Shown: positions 15,995 through 24,369 of the stretch, piece by piece
Position numbering within the stretch: position 1 is the first letter of the stretch
Layout: every line of letters begins with the position of its first letter
From: Erythrobacter sp047872805
GTDB lineage: Bacteria; Pseudomonadota; Alphaproteobacteria; Sphingomonadales; Sphingomonadaceae
NCBI RefSeq assembly: GCF_047872805.1
Contig: NZ_JBLQUK010000015.1
Location: 1 to 64,000 of the forward strand
DNA length: 64,000 nt
Direction of reading: 5' to 3'
Notes under the pieces: model-generated
What the model was told of the DNA's origin: nothing
The model's input: the letters and a program-made list of their open reading frames with translations, nothing else
Databases searched by the model: none
Translations under genes and position numbers: made by a program

Positions 15995-16340
15995 TAAATC
16001 GTTCCCCTCAGTGAAGTCTGGCCATTTCGGCTGTGACTCCAGTTGGTTAGATGGAGCGCGGGTGGAAGCTTCTTGCCGAACAGCGCTCCGAATCACGGCA
16101 AGAATGTGGCGAAGCTATCACAATGATGGGCAGGCGCACATGCACTTATTCATCTTTCCGCAATTTTGCCGCATGTCTGACCCAAAAACCGAGCAGGCAA
16201 AGGCGCTTGCTTGGCAAATGCTGCGGCAGAGTGATTGGCGCTTTCGGCCTGCTGGTGTATCGGGGCGGCTCGGGATTCGGACACGGCAAGTCTTGTTGAT
16301 TTTTCGGCTGAAAAATCTTCGGGGCGGAGCGGGAGAAACA
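15995..16340. other. intergenic stretch between the Cys-repeat lipoprotein and tspO
   Basis: About 345 bases. A perfect inverted repeat GATTTTTC-GGCT-GAAAAATC at 16298-16317 lies 24 bases before tspO and could be an operator or leader hairpin. An open frame continues upstream of tspO but shows no signal peptide, domain or ribosome site, so it was not called. Confidence 0.4.
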
Positions 16341-16889
16341 ATGAATTTTCTGGCTTCCAAGGCGCAATTGCGCGCCAGCTTTATGCGCTGGGCGCTGTTT
16401 CTGGTGCCGCTGATCGTGCTGCTTGGCTTCGCCGCTGGGCAGCTTGGTAGCCCCCAGACCGTCTGGTTTCAAAGCCTGACCAAGCCTGCAATCTTTCCGC
16501 CCCCTGCTGTTTTTGGGATTGTCTGGGGTATTCTCTACGTTGTCATCGGTCTTGCGCTGGCGTTGGTGGTCAGCGCGTGGGGCGCGCATGGGCGCGGGCT
16601 GGCGATCATCGTCTTTGCGCTGCATTTTATCGGCAATCTGGCATGGACTCCGGTGTTCTTTGGAATGCAGAACATGTGGGGCGGGTTGTATGTGCTGATC
16701 TATGCCGTCGTTACGCTGATCGCGGTGATCGCGGTGTTCTGGCAAGTGCGCCGGATCGCTGCCCTGATGCTGCTACCCTATCTCGCATGGGCGATCTTTG
16801 CGGGCGTGCTCAACTATCAATTCATTGCCGAAAATCCCGATGGCGGCGTGACCGAAGGCAGCGGCGCTGCGATCGAAGTGACGCTGTAG
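16341..16889 (+). CDS. tspO: TspO/MBR family tryptophan-rich sensory protein
   Basis: 182 residues with five predicted membrane helices, the TspO fold. Family marks include KPAIFPPPAVFGIVWGILYV after the first helix, FIGNLAWTPVFFGMQN in the third, and the C-terminal AWAIFAGVLNYQFI. Bacterial TspO binds porphyrins and sterol-like ligands and, in alphaproteobacteria, modulates pigment and tetrapyrrole metabolism. The start ATG at 16341 has GGGAGA upstream. The N-terminus is a little longer than in the shortest members. Confidence 0.9.
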   Translation: MNFLASKAQLRASFMRWALFLVPLIVLLGFAAGQLGSPQTVWFQSLTKPAIFPPPAVFGIVWGILYVVIGLALALVVSAWGAHGRGLAIIVFALHFIGNLAWTPVFFGMQNMWGGLYVLIYAVVTLIAVIAVFWQVRRIAALMLLPYLAWAIFAGVLNYQFIAENPDGGVTEGSGAAIEVTL

Positions 16890-16936
16890 GCAAAACCGGC
16901 CTAGACAAGTCGCTCAAGCTCTCCCAAATACAGATC

Positions 16937-17188
16937 ATGCAAAGCGAAAACCCGATCATCGCCGACTTCGTCAAACTCGCCAACAGCGCGGCAGGCACCA
17001 TGGCCGGTATGACCCGCGAAGCGCGCGAAAGCGCGCGTGAACGCATGCGTGAGGCGCTGGGCGGGGTCGATTTTGTCAGCCGTGAGGAATTCGACACGGT
17101 CAAGGCAATGGCGCAAAAGGCGCGCGAACAGGCCGATGCGCTCGAAGCCAAGGTCGCGGCGCTAGAGGCGAAGCTTTCGGGCAAATAG
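16937..17188 (+). CDS. accessory factor UbiK family protein (BMFP domain)
   Basis: 83 residues. MQSENPIIADFVKLANSAAG is followed by a coiled-coil C-terminus with VSREEFDTVKAMAQKAREQA and LEAKVAALEAKL, the pattern of the YqiC/BMFP family. UbiK members assist ubiquinone biosynthesis at the membrane in gammaproteobacteria; in alphaproteobacteria the role is assumed. It precedes recO by 18 bases and probably shares its transcript. Confidence 0.78.
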   Translation: MQSENPIIADFVKLANSAAGTMAGMTREARESARERMREALGGVDFVSREEFDTVKAMAQKAREQADALEAKVAALEAKLSGK

Positions 17189-17206
17189 TCAGGTGCAGGC
17201 GCGAGG

Positions 17207-17812
17207 ATGAACCTGCGCGCCCCCGCCATACTCATTGCCACTCGCGCGCATGCAGAAACCGCTGCGATTGTCCGGCTGCTGACTGAGGAGCACGGGCTTG
17301 TCGCGGGCTATGTCGCGGGCGGACGCGGGCGGCAATTGCGCCCGGTTATGATCCCCGGCAATGCGGTGGAGGTCGAACTGCGGTCACGCTCCGCCAACCA
17401 ACTGCCCTTTGCCCGGATCGAACTGACCCATAGCCGCGCGCCCTGGATGACCGAGCCGCTGCCCGCCGCCGCGATCCAGTGGGCCTGCGCATTAGCAGCC
17501 AGCACACTGCCCGAACGTTACCCCTATCCTGCGCTCTATTCCGCGCTCGACGGATTGCTTACTGCGATCTGCCATGCGCCGTCCGCTCGCGGCTGGTTGG
17601 CGGCGATGGTCGCTTATGAAGCGATGTTGCTGCGCGAGCTTGGCTATGGCGGAGAAAGGCCCGATATGGGGGGCGACTTCGCCGCTCAGTTCGCCGCGTT
17701 CCGCGCGCTGCATCGCCCGATCCGCGACTACCTGCTTGCCGAGCGCGCCCGCGATGTTATGGCCGCGCGCACCGCGCTGGGTGAACGGCTGGCGCGGATG
17801 ATCGAAGGATAG
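17207..17812 (+). CDS. recO: DNA repair protein RecO
   Basis: 201 residues. The N-terminal OB-fold (APAILIATRAHAETAAIVRL and GLVAGYVAGGRGRQLRPVMI) and the helical C-terminus (RELGYGGERPDMG, then DYLLAERARDVMAART) match RecO. It helps RecR load RecA on SSB-coated DNA in gap repair. It is shorter than the usual ~240 residues, and the four-Cys zinc site of some RecO proteins is absent. It is followed by leuB after three bases. Confidence 0.88.
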   Translation: MNLRAPAILIATRAHAETAAIVRLLTEEHGLVAGYVAGGRGRQLRPVMIPGNAVEVELRSRSANQLPFARIELTHSRAPWMTEPLPAAAIQWACALAASTLPERYPYPALYSALDGLLTAICHAPSARGWLAAMVAYEAMLLRELGYGGERPDMGGDFAAQFAAFRALHRPIRDYLLAERARDVMAARTALGERLARMIEG

Positions 17813-17815
17813 GCC

Positions 17816-18886
17816 ATGAAGATTGCCGTATTGCCCGGCGACGGGATCGGTCCCGAAGTGACCCGCGAGGCGGTGCGCGTGCTCGGCGCCCTGGCGTTGC
17901 CTGGAATGACGCTGTTCGAAGGGGATGTCGGCGGAATCGCCTACAAACGCCATGGCCATCCGCTGCCGCTCGAAACGCTGACTATGGCGCGCGAAGCCGA
18001 CGCGGTGCTGTTTGGCGCGGTGGGCGATCCCGATTGCGACGCGCTTGACCGGCATTTGCGTCCCGAACAGGCGATCCTTGGCCTGCGCAAGGAATTGGGC
18101 CTGTTTGCCAATTTGCGCCCAGCGAAGGTGTTTGTAGGGTTGGAGCATCTCTCGCCGCTCAGACCCGAAGTGGCCGCAACAATGGATTTGCTGATCGTGC
18201 GCGAGCTGACCGGCGATGTGTATTTCGGCGAAAAAGGCGTGCGCGCGGCGCTGGATGGCAGCCGCGAGGGCTGGGATTTGATGTCCTATAGCGAAACCGA
18301 GGTGCGCCGCATCGCTCAGGTCGCCTTTCGCGCGGCGCGCGGAAAGGATTGCCGGGTGTGCAGCGTGGACAAAGCCAATGTCCTCGAAACCGGGCAGGTG
18401 TGGCGCGACACGGTCAAGGATGCCGCGGGATCGCATCCCGATATCGAATTGTCGCATATGTATGTCGATAATGCTGCGATGCAGATCATCAGCCATCCGG
18501 GCCAGTTCGGGGTAATTCTGACGGGCAATCTGTTTGGAGACATACTGTCTGACCTTGCCAGCGCGGCCGTCGGTTCGATTGGTTTGCTCGCCAGCGCATC
18601 CATGGGCGACCGCCCGACCAGGGAAAGCGTCGGGCAGGGCTTGTTCGGCCTTTACGAACCAATCCACGGCAGCGCGCCCGACATTGCCGGCATGGGCAAA
18701 GCCAATCCGATGGCGACGATCCTGTCAGCCGCGATGATGCTGCGCCATTCGTTTGGCTTGGAGGCGGAAGCCGCGCGGATCGAAGGCGCGGTGGAAAGGG
18801 CGCTGGCAGACGGCATTCGCGGCGGCGATCTGGGCGGGGCGCACGGCACCGAGGCGATTGGCGCGGCGGTGCTGGAGCGGCTTTGA
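17816..18886 (+). CDS. leuB: 3-isopropylmalate dehydrogenase
   Basis: 356 residues, the normal length. KIAVLPGDGIGPEVTREAVR opens the protein. Catalytic Tyr and Lys lie in RELTGDVYFGEKG and SVDKANVLETGQVWRD. The metal/substrate Asp residues are in NLFGDILSDLASA, and the adenine-binding end is YEPIHGSAPDIAGMGKANPM. It oxidises 3-isopropylmalate with NAD+ in leucine synthesis. It starts 3 bases after recO and ends 9 bases before the glycosyltransferase, so the ubiK-like to glycosyltransferase genes look like one operon. Confidence 0.96.
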   Translation: MKIAVLPGDGIGPEVTREAVRVLGALALPGMTLFEGDVGGIAYKRHGHPLPLETLTMAREADAVLFGAVGDPDCDALDRHLRPEQAILGLRKELGLFANLRPAKVFVGLEHLSPLRPEVAATMDLLIVRELTGDVYFGEKGVRAALDGSREGWDLMSYSETEVRRIAQVAFRAARGKDCRVCSVDKANVLETGQVWRDTVKDAAGSHPDIELSHMYVDNAAMQIISHPGQFGVILTGNLFGDILSDLASAAVGSIGLLASASMGDRPTRESVGQGLFGLYEPIHGSAPDIAGMGKANPMATILSAAMMLRHSFGLEAEAARIEGAVERALADGIRGGDLGGAHGTEAIGAAVLERL

Positions 18887-18895
18887 GATCCTGCC

Positions 18896-19999
18896 ATGAC
18901 GCTCGAACTGGCGATTGTCCTCCCGACGCTTAACGAGCGCGGCAATCTTGGCCCGCTGGTCGATCGGATCGAACGCGCGCTGGGGCCCGATGGCTGGGAA
19001 GTGCTGATCGTCGATGATGACAGCAAGGACGGCACCGCCGACGAAGCGCGCGCCATCGCGCTGACCGACCGGCGCGTACGGGTACTCCAGCGGATCGGGC
19101 GGCGCGGTCTGGCGAGCGCCGCGATTGAGGGCTTTTGCGCCACCGCCGCGCCGTTTGTCGCGGTAATGGACGCCGATCATCAGCACGACCCCGCGCTGCT
19201 CCCGCCCATGCTGGCTGCGCTGAAAGCAGGAGAAGCCGAAATCTGCGTGGCCAGCCGTTTTGCGGAAGGGGCGAGCACTGCGGATTGGGCAGAGCCGGAG
19301 CGCGAGCGGCTGTCGGGCATTGCCAATGCGGCCGCGCGGCGGATCACGGGCGTGGCTTTGACCGACCCGATGAGCGGCTATTTCATGCTTCCCGCCGCCG
19401 CCGCGCGCGCATTGGTGCCGCGGCTGTCGGGGATCGGGTTCAAGATATTGCTCGATCTGTTGGCGAGTGCGCCGGGCATTCTGGGCGCGCCGATGACAGT
19501 GAAAGAATTCCCCCTGCAATTCGCCGCAAGGCGGGAAGGGCAAAGCAAGTTGGACCGCGCCATATTGTTCGATTTTCTGGCTGGGCTGTATGACAAGGTG
19601 CTGGGCCGGATTATCCCGACCCGCTTCGCGCTGTTCGGCACGGTCGGCGCGCTCGGCGTGATTGTCCATATGGCGGTGCTGAGCGCCTTGTTGTTCGTGT
19701 TTGAGGAAAGCTTCACCGTCGCACAAGCGGTCGCGGTGCTAAGCGCGATGAGCTTCAACTTCTGGCTTAACAACTGGCTGACCTATCGCGACAAGCGGCT
19801 GAAAGGCTGGGGCGCGGTGCTGCGCGGCTGGATCGGGTTCTGCCTGACCTGCGCAGTGGGGGCCTTTGCCAATGTCGCGGTGGCGACCTTGCTACAAAGC
19901 GAAGGTCTGTTCTGGGCGCTCGCCGCGCTGGCGGGTATCCTGATCGGATCGGTGTGGAATTACGCGCTATCGAGCCGGTTTGTTTGGGGGCGGTTTTAA
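18896..19999 (+). CDS. GT2 polyprenyl-phosphate glycosyltransferase fused to GtrA domain
   Basis: 367 residues. The N-terminal GT-A domain (about 1-230) resembles dolichol-phosphate mannosyltransferase: LAIVLPTLNERGNLGPLVDR, the nucleotide-binding VLIVDDDSKDGT, the metal-binding VMDADHQHDP, and DPMSGYFMLPAAA. The C-terminal GtrA domain (about 235-367) has four membrane helices, including SFNFWLNNWLTYRDKR and GSVWNYALSSRFVW. It would load a sugar from a nucleotide donor onto undecaprenyl phosphate at the inner membrane. It converges on a PMT-type transferase that could use such a donor. Confidence 0.87.
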   Translation: MTLELAIVLPTLNERGNLGPLVDRIERALGPDGWEVLIVDDDSKDGTADEARAIALTDRRVRVLQRIGRRGLASAAIEGFCATAAPFVAVMDADHQHDPALLPPMLAALKAGEAEICVASRFAEGASTADWAEPERERLSGIANAAARRITGVALTDPMSGYFMLPAAAARALVPRLSGIGFKILLDLLASAPGILGAPMTVKEFPLQFAARREGQSKLDRAILFDFLAGLYDKVLGRIIPTRFALFGTVGALGVIVHMAVLSALLFVFEESFTVAQAVAVLSAMSFNFWLNNWLTYRDKRLKGWGAVLRGWIGFCLTCAVGAFANVAVATLLQSEGLFWALAALAGILIGSVWNYALSSRFVWGRF

Positions 20000-20370
20000 G
20001 AAGGCATTGTGCTTTCCTTGAAATCGAACTTCAGCTTGCTTGCCACGCACCGCTGGTTCGGCGTGTCCGAACGGATATACTGTATGATTCTAGGCATTGC
20101 TGCTTCGACCGATCGAATGATCGCGGTTGACATCGGTGGGTCGGTCGGGCGCACGGCAAATTTGCAATCGGTGAAACGTCCCGTCGCATTGACCGCGCAA
20201 ACGAAATCGACAGTCGTCCCGTCCGGCCATAGCTGGCCGACATCGCTGGGGACGGCATTGACCCACCCGTCTTCGAAAATCACTTGCCCCCGTTGGGAGG
20301 GACAATTGAAATCATCATTTTCCACCGCCTGAGCGCTAACCAGCAACAGAACTGCGAAATGCTGTGTCAC
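19996..20370 (-). CDS. small exported protein with TonB-C-like pattern
   Basis: 124 residues from a GTG at 20370 that overlaps the stop of the PMT gene by four bases (GTGA). MTQHFAVLLLVSAQA is a plausible short signal sequence. The mature part has four Cys, and VCAVNATGRFTDCKFAVRPT followed by SVEAAMPRI recalls the C-terminal fold of TonB-like proteins, without membership being certain. The coupling to the PMT gene suggests joint expression. It is convergent with the GT2-GtrA gene, sharing four bases. Confidence 0.6.
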   Translation of the reverse strand: MTQHFAVLLLVSAQAVENDDFNCPSQRGQVIFEDGWVNAVPSDVGQLWPDGTTVDFVCAVNATGRFTDCKFAVRPTDPPMSTAIIRSVEAAMPRIIQYIRSDTPNQRCVASKLKFDFKESTMPS

Positions 20371-21719
20371 CGCCACCCCGCGATCCAGGTCCAGTCGGCG
20401 AAGCTCATCGGGCCAGCGAGCGGCGCGGCGGTCAGGATTTTGTAGAACAGCGCGAACATTCCCGCTGACCCTGCCAGCACCGTGTAAGCCCACCGGTCAC
20501 GCCCGCTTACCTTGAGATCGCTCAGCGCCAAGGCCAGCGCGGCGAGCAGAAACACGCTCGGCATGAGATAGTGGTAATAGAACTGCACCGGCTTGGGCGC
20601 GATCAGCCACAGGCCCAGCGACACGCAATATCCCGTCGCGGCGGCCAGCCTCGCCCAATCATTGCGATATAATCCCATGACAAGGCACCAGACCAGCGCA
20701 GGCAGCCCCAGCAACATGGTCAGCGGATTGCCGATCAACAGCACTCCGCGCTGGGCCCCGTCGACATATTCATACAGGTACCAGATGCCGCGCGTGTTCA
20801 GCACCCATTGCGGCCAGGTGCTCTGATAGGCGTGCGGGGCGAGCACTTGCTGCTGCAAATCGAGCATTTCGGCGTGCAAGCCGATCATGCCGTTTTCAGC
20901 CAGCGGGGAGGCGTGGAACTGCGTTCCCAGCCAATATCCCGGTGCAAAGGTCAGCGCATAGACCGCCAGTGGCACCGCGCCAAGCCACGCGAACGCCTCG
21001 ATCAGGCTGACGCCCGGCACGGGTATGCCGCGTTTGCTGGTGAACAAACGGCGGCGTCCGGCCGAAAGGCGCGCGGCAAAAAAGGTGAGGCCAAACGCCA
21101 TCGCCAGCGGCACCGCGTTCCATTTCGACGCCAAGGCGCAGCCAATAAAGACGCCGGTCAGCGCAAGCCGCAATCTTCCTCGCTCAGGCTCTCGCATCGC
21201 AGCGGCAAACTGCCACGCGGCCAGCGCCAGAAACGCCGCCATGAAGATGTCGAGCATGGCAATCCGCGCGTGGACGAACAGATGAAATCCGGTCGCCAGC
21301 AGCACGCCAAAGGCGATCACGGCAAACCGGTCATGGCTCGCCCGCCACAGCGCGCGCATGCTCGCCGCGACCGCCACGGTGCCCGCGATCAGCGACATGA
21401 TCCGCCAGCCCAGCGGATTGTCGCCGAACAATGCCATGCCCAAGGCGATCAATTCCTTGCCCAGCAGCGGATGTTCGCGGTTGAGGTAGGCTCCGCCCGA
21501 CCCCTCCCAGAACAAGAGCAGCTCGCGCGCAGCGGGGAGGTAATGAACCTCGTCAAAATAGGGCGAGGCGGGGGTCGTCAGCCTGAGTCCGGCAAGCAGC
21601 GCGAACAACACGGGGATAATTACGCACCACAGCCGCGGGTCGCTGGGATGCGGCGGCGCGGTTGGCGCTCCGGCAGGCGCGTCCTGCAATTTCAAATGTC
21701 TGGCTGCGGCCTCTGTCAT
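20367..21719 (-). CDS. PMT family (GT39-like) glycosyltransferase
   Basis: 450 residues from the ATG at 21719. It is a GT-C membrane enzyme with about ten helices. The first periplasmic loop has the catalytic-type DE in SPYFDEVHYLPAARELLLFW and then NREHPLLGKELIALG, as in protein O-mannosyltransferases. GCALASKWNAVPLAMAF is the second family motif. It would transfer a sugar from a polyprenyl-phosphate donor to a protein or lipid on the periplasmic side. It faces the GT2-GtrA gene that could make that donor. Longer TTG starts are possible. Confidence 0.85.
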   Translation of the reverse strand: MTEAAARHLKLQDAPAGAPTAPPHPSDPRLWCVIIPVLFALLAGLRLTTPASPYFDEVHYLPAARELLLFWEGSGGAYLNREHPLLGKELIALGMALFGDNPLGWRIMSLIAGTVAVAASMRALWRASHDRFAVIAFGVLLATGFHLFVHARIAMLDIFMAAFLALAAWQFAAAMREPERGRLRLALTGVFIGCALASKWNAVPLAMAFGLTFFAARLSAGRRRLFTSKRGIPVPGVSLIEAFAWLGAVPLAVYALTFAPGYWLGTQFHASPLAENGMIGLHAEMLDLQQQVLAPHAYQSTWPQWVLNTRGIWYLYEYVDGAQRGVLLIGNPLTMLLGLPALVWCLVMGLYRNDWARLAAATGYCVSLGLWLIAPKPVQFYYHYLMPSVFLLAALALALSDLKVSGRDRWAYTVLAGSAGMFALFYKILTAAPLAGPMSFADWTWIAGWR

Positions 21720-21764
21720 CGGGCGCAGAGGATTAGGGGCGCGCCCGATGCGGAGCAAGCACGT

Positions 21765-22163
21765 TTATGCTGCAGTTTTTTCCGCAGCTGCTTTTTCCAG
21801 CCAGAACAGCCGGGCGCACATAGCGAGCAGCCCGATGCTGGCGGTGCAGGCGACAAACAGCGCCCAAGGCAGCACGTTCATTCCCGCCTTGCGTGCGCGC
21901 GGCGCGATCAGGAACAAAGCGATCGTCACGCACATAATCAGGTCCCACCACACCTGCACCCCGGTAAGATTGGCCGTATGGTTGGTCCAGAACATCACGA
22001 TCCCGTCCTGCCAGATCTGCACCGCGGTAAAAGCGGCAAAGCCTGCAGAGAGCATCGCGGCGAGCATTGCGTTTCCGGTGATGCGGTTTGAAACGAGCAC
22101 CCAGACCAGAGCGGCGATGCCCGCAGCAAGCCCGGCGATGGTGAGAATTTCGGTGGGGGTCAT
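21765..22163 (-). CDS. small four-helix membrane protein
   Basis: 132 residues with four hydrophobic segments (TIAGLAAGIAALVWVLV, AMLAAMLSAGFAAFTAV, VWWDLIMCVTIALFLIAP, VLPWALFVACTASIGLLAMC). The family is not recognised with confidence; the pattern resembles DUF2834-type proteins. It is divergent from a TetR gene, and two copies of the putative TetR operator lie in the 74-base gap, one close to its start, so it is probably the regulated target. Confidence 0.7.
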   Translation of the reverse strand: MTPTEILTIAGLAAGIAALVWVLVSNRITGNAMLAAMLSAGFAAFTAVQIWQDGIVMFWTNHTANLTGVQVWWDLIMCVTIALFLIAPRARKAGMNVLPWALFVACTASIGLLAMCARLFWLEKAAAEKTAA

Positions 22164-22182
22164 GGAAGTCTCCTGCGAATTA

Positions 22183-22230
22183 TGTAGCGACTGCTACGTC
22201 GCTTGATAGCGCTATGTAGCAGGTGCTACA
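22183..22230. promoter_or_regulatory. two TetR-type operators in the divergent gap
   Basis: Two 16-base dyads: TGTAGCGACTGCTACG (22183-22198) and TGTAGCAGGTGCTACA (22215-22230). Both have the form TGTAGC-N4-GCTACR; the second is perfect. They are 32 bases apart, about three helix turns, so two dimers would bind the same face. One copy flanks each divergent gene. Confidence 0.8.
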
Positions 22231-22237
22231 AGGGGAA

Positions 22238-22777
22238 ATGGCGACCGATCGACTTTCGCGCGAAACGCTGCTCCCGCTGCTCGCCGCGCATGTGCTCAGC
22301 CACGGGCTGGGCGGGGCGAGCCTGCGCCCGCTGGCCAAGGCAGCGGGCACCAGCGACAGGATGCTGATCTATCATTTCGGCAATAAGGAGCGGCTGATTT
22401 CCGATCTGCTTGACTATATCGCCGGCCTGTATTCCGCCGCGCTTCAGGAGGGCATGGGGCAGACCCGCCCCGCCAGCCGTCAGGAATGCGTGGCGCGTAT
22501 TCTGGCACAGGGCCGCCAGCCTGAAATGCAGCCGTTTCTGGTGCTGTGGTGGGAAATTGTCGCGGGCGCCGCGCGCGAAGTGCCCGGATACAAGGACGCC
22601 GCCGATCAGATGATGGCGCGGCTGCTGGGCTGGCTGGAAACGCAGATGCCGGTTGATGATCCCGATCCAGTTGGCGGGTCGCGCTATTTGCTGACCCTGA
22701 TCGAGGGCACTTTGATGCTCGGCACGGTCGGCCATGCGCGCACCGCCCGCGAAGGTCTGCTTGCGAGCGATCTTTGA
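22238..22777 (+). CDS. TetR family transcriptional regulator
   Basis: 179 residues. The N-terminal HTH is visible in LGGASLRPLAKAAGTSDRML followed by IYHFGNKERLI, the usual TetR recognition helix and following turn. The rest is a ligand-binding helical domain. The ATG at 22238 was chosen because the earlier start at 22223 would lie inside the second operator. It probably represses itself and the divergent membrane protein; the ligand is unknown. metZ follows in the same direction after 20 bases. Confidence 0.85.
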   Translation: MATDRLSRETLLPLLAAHVLSHGLGGASLRPLAKAAGTSDRMLIYHFGNKERLISDLLDYIAGLYSAALQEGMGQTRPASRQECVARILAQGRQPEMQPFLVLWWEIVAGAAREVPGYKDAADQMMARLLGWLETQMPVDDPDPVGGSRYLLTLIEGTLMLGTVGHARTAREGLLASDL

Positions 22778-22797
22778 CCGCTTTAAGGGCTGGCTTC

Positions 22798-24015
22798 ATG
22801 AAAAAGACCACCGGAATGAACCGCGCCGTCACGCAGAAATGGCGTCCCGCAACGCAGGCCGTGCGCGGCGGCACCTGGCGCAGCGAGCATGGCGAGACGA
22901 GCGAGGCGCTGTTCCTCTCCTCCGGCTATACCTATGACGACGCACAGACCGTCGCGGATCGGTTTGCGGGTGATGCCGAGGGCATGACCTATTCGCGCCT
23001 GCAAAACCCGACCGTTGCGATGCTGGAGGAACGCATTGCGCTGCTCGAAGGGGCAGAGGGTTGCCGCGCTCAGGCGACCGGGATGGCGGCGATGACGGCG
23101 GCGTTGCTGTGCCAGCTATCGGCCGGGGACCACTGCGTTGCCGCGCGCGCGGCGTTTGGATCGTGCCGCTGGCTGGTCGACAATCTCCTGCCGCGATTCG
23201 GGATCGAAACCAGCGTGATCGACAGCGCCGACAACGTTGCGTGGGAGGCCGCGATCCGGCCCAACACCAAAGTGTTCTTCTTTGAAACCCCCGCCAACCC
23301 AACGCTCGACATCGTCGATCTGCAATTTGTCTGCGATCTTGCCCGCGCGCATGGGATCACCACGGTGGTTGACAACGCCTTTGCCTCTCCCGCGCTGCAG
23401 CGCCCGCTGGAATTCGGCGCGGACGTCGTCGCTTACAGCGCGACCAAGCTGATGGACGGGCAGGGCCGAGTGCTGGCGGGTGCGATCTGTGCCAGCGAGG
23501 AATGGCTGACCGAGGTGCTGATGCCGTTTCAGCGCAACACCGGGCCGATCATCTCGCCGTTTAACGCATGGGTGGTGCTCAAGGGGCTGGAGACACTTTC
23601 TCTGCGTGCCCACCATCAGAGCCGCAGCGCGGTGGCGCTGGGTGAATTTCTGGAACCGCGGGTCCTTCGCGCCGGGGGAACAATGCGCCATCCGGGGCTG
23701 CCGAGCCACCCGGCCCACGCGCTCGCCATCAGCCAGATGGATGCAACCGGTCCGATCTTCGCCTTTGACGTCGGCACCCGCGCGCGCGCCTTTGCCGTGC
23801 TCGATGCGCTTGAACTGATCGATATTTCCAACAATATCGGCGATTCCAAGAGCCTGATGTGCCATCCGGCCTCCACCACTCACGCCAATATGGGCGAGGA
23901 TGCGCGCGCCGAAATGGGCGTGAGCGAAGGCCTGCTGCGGATCAATGTCGGGCTGGAAGACATCGCCGACCTGATCCAGGATATGGATGCGGCGCTGAGC
24001 GCGGCGGGGCTTTGA
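22798..24015 (+). CDS. metZ: O-succinylhomoserine sulfhydrylase
   Basis: 405 residues of the Cys/Met metabolism PLP family. RPATQAVRGGTWRSEHGETS and LFLSSGYTYDDAQTVADRFA at the N-terminus are typical of MetZ. The PLP lysine is in AYSATKLMDGQGRVLAGAIC, and IDISNNIGDSKSLMCHPAST is the substrate carboxylate region. It makes homocysteine directly from O-succinylhomoserine and sulfide. A second ATG at 22816 is possible. A sulfate-type transporter gene follows after ~350 bases, a sensible pairing for sulfur assimilation. Confidence 0.92.
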   Translation: MKKTTGMNRAVTQKWRPATQAVRGGTWRSEHGETSEALFLSSGYTYDDAQTVADRFAGDAEGMTYSRLQNPTVAMLEERIALLEGAEGCRAQATGMAAMTAALLCQLSAGDHCVAARAAFGSCRWLVDNLLPRFGIETSVIDSADNVAWEAAIRPNTKVFFFETPANPTLDIVDLQFVCDLARAHGITTVVDNAFASPALQRPLEFGADVVAYSATKLMDGQGRVLAGAICASEEWLTEVLMPFQRNTGPIISPFNAWVVLKGLETLSLRAHHQSRSAVALGEFLEPRVLRAGGTMRHPGLPSHPAHALAISQMDATGPIFAFDVGTRARAFAVLDALELIDISNNIGDSKSLMCHPASTTHANMGEDARAEMGVSEGLLRINVGLEDIADLIQDMDAALSAAGL

Positions 24016-24110
24016 CGATTTAGCCTCGGTTCAGCGAAAAACCGGGGCAGCGGGCCTGACCCGCCACCCCGATTTCCAAGCACATATACCCCGCCGAATG
24101 CTCACCTTGC
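24016..24110 (+). terminator. probable hairpin terminator region after metZ
   Basis: Two overlapping stem-loops just after the metZ stop: CCTCGGTT...AACCGGGG, and CGGGG-CA-GCGGG-cctga-CCCGC-CA-CCCCG (near 24041-24072). No strong T run follows, so Rho-independent termination is uncertain. Confidence 0.45.
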
Positions 24111-24204
24111 GGTGCTGGTCTTTAGCCCGAGCCTGCCGGGGTATTGGGAACGACTGGCAAGTGCCATCTGTCCGATGACGATCCCCTTGATAATCGCAGG
24201 CACC
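24111..24204 (+). ncRNA. candidate structured RNA leader of the SulP gene
   Basis: About 94 bases with nested complementarity: outer GGTGC-TG with CA-G-GCACC, then GGGG (near 24138) with CCCC (near 24183), TTGG with CCGA, and an inner perfect TGGCA-AG-TGCCA hairpin. It lies 165 bases before the SulP start. Known alphaproteobacterial leaders of sulfate-transporter operons exist (the sul1 RNA motif), and this could be one, but I cannot recall that consensus well enough to assign it. Bases 24205-24369 show nothing else. Confidence 0.45.
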
Positions 24205-24369
24205 TAATAAATCCGCAGGGAACGCCGATAATGCCGGTTTAACCATCCTCGCACCAATTTGGGTCAAGGTTGTGCGGTGCAGCATTTGCGGCTAGGCGCG
24301 TCCCAGACCTTTATCAGGTAACCGATATCTTGCGCGTTACCCTCACAGTAAATCCGGACAAACCCGCGT

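Noticed and set aside
15885..16340. upstream extension of the tspO frame
   Set aside because: It would overlap the divergent lipoprotein gene and adds no membrane segment or signal; the ATG at 16341 with GGGAGA fits the family start.
24031..24285. 84-codon minus-strand frame between metZ and the SulP gene
   Set aside because: No domain, signal peptide or ribosome site; it overlaps the structured RNA candidate and hairpins.
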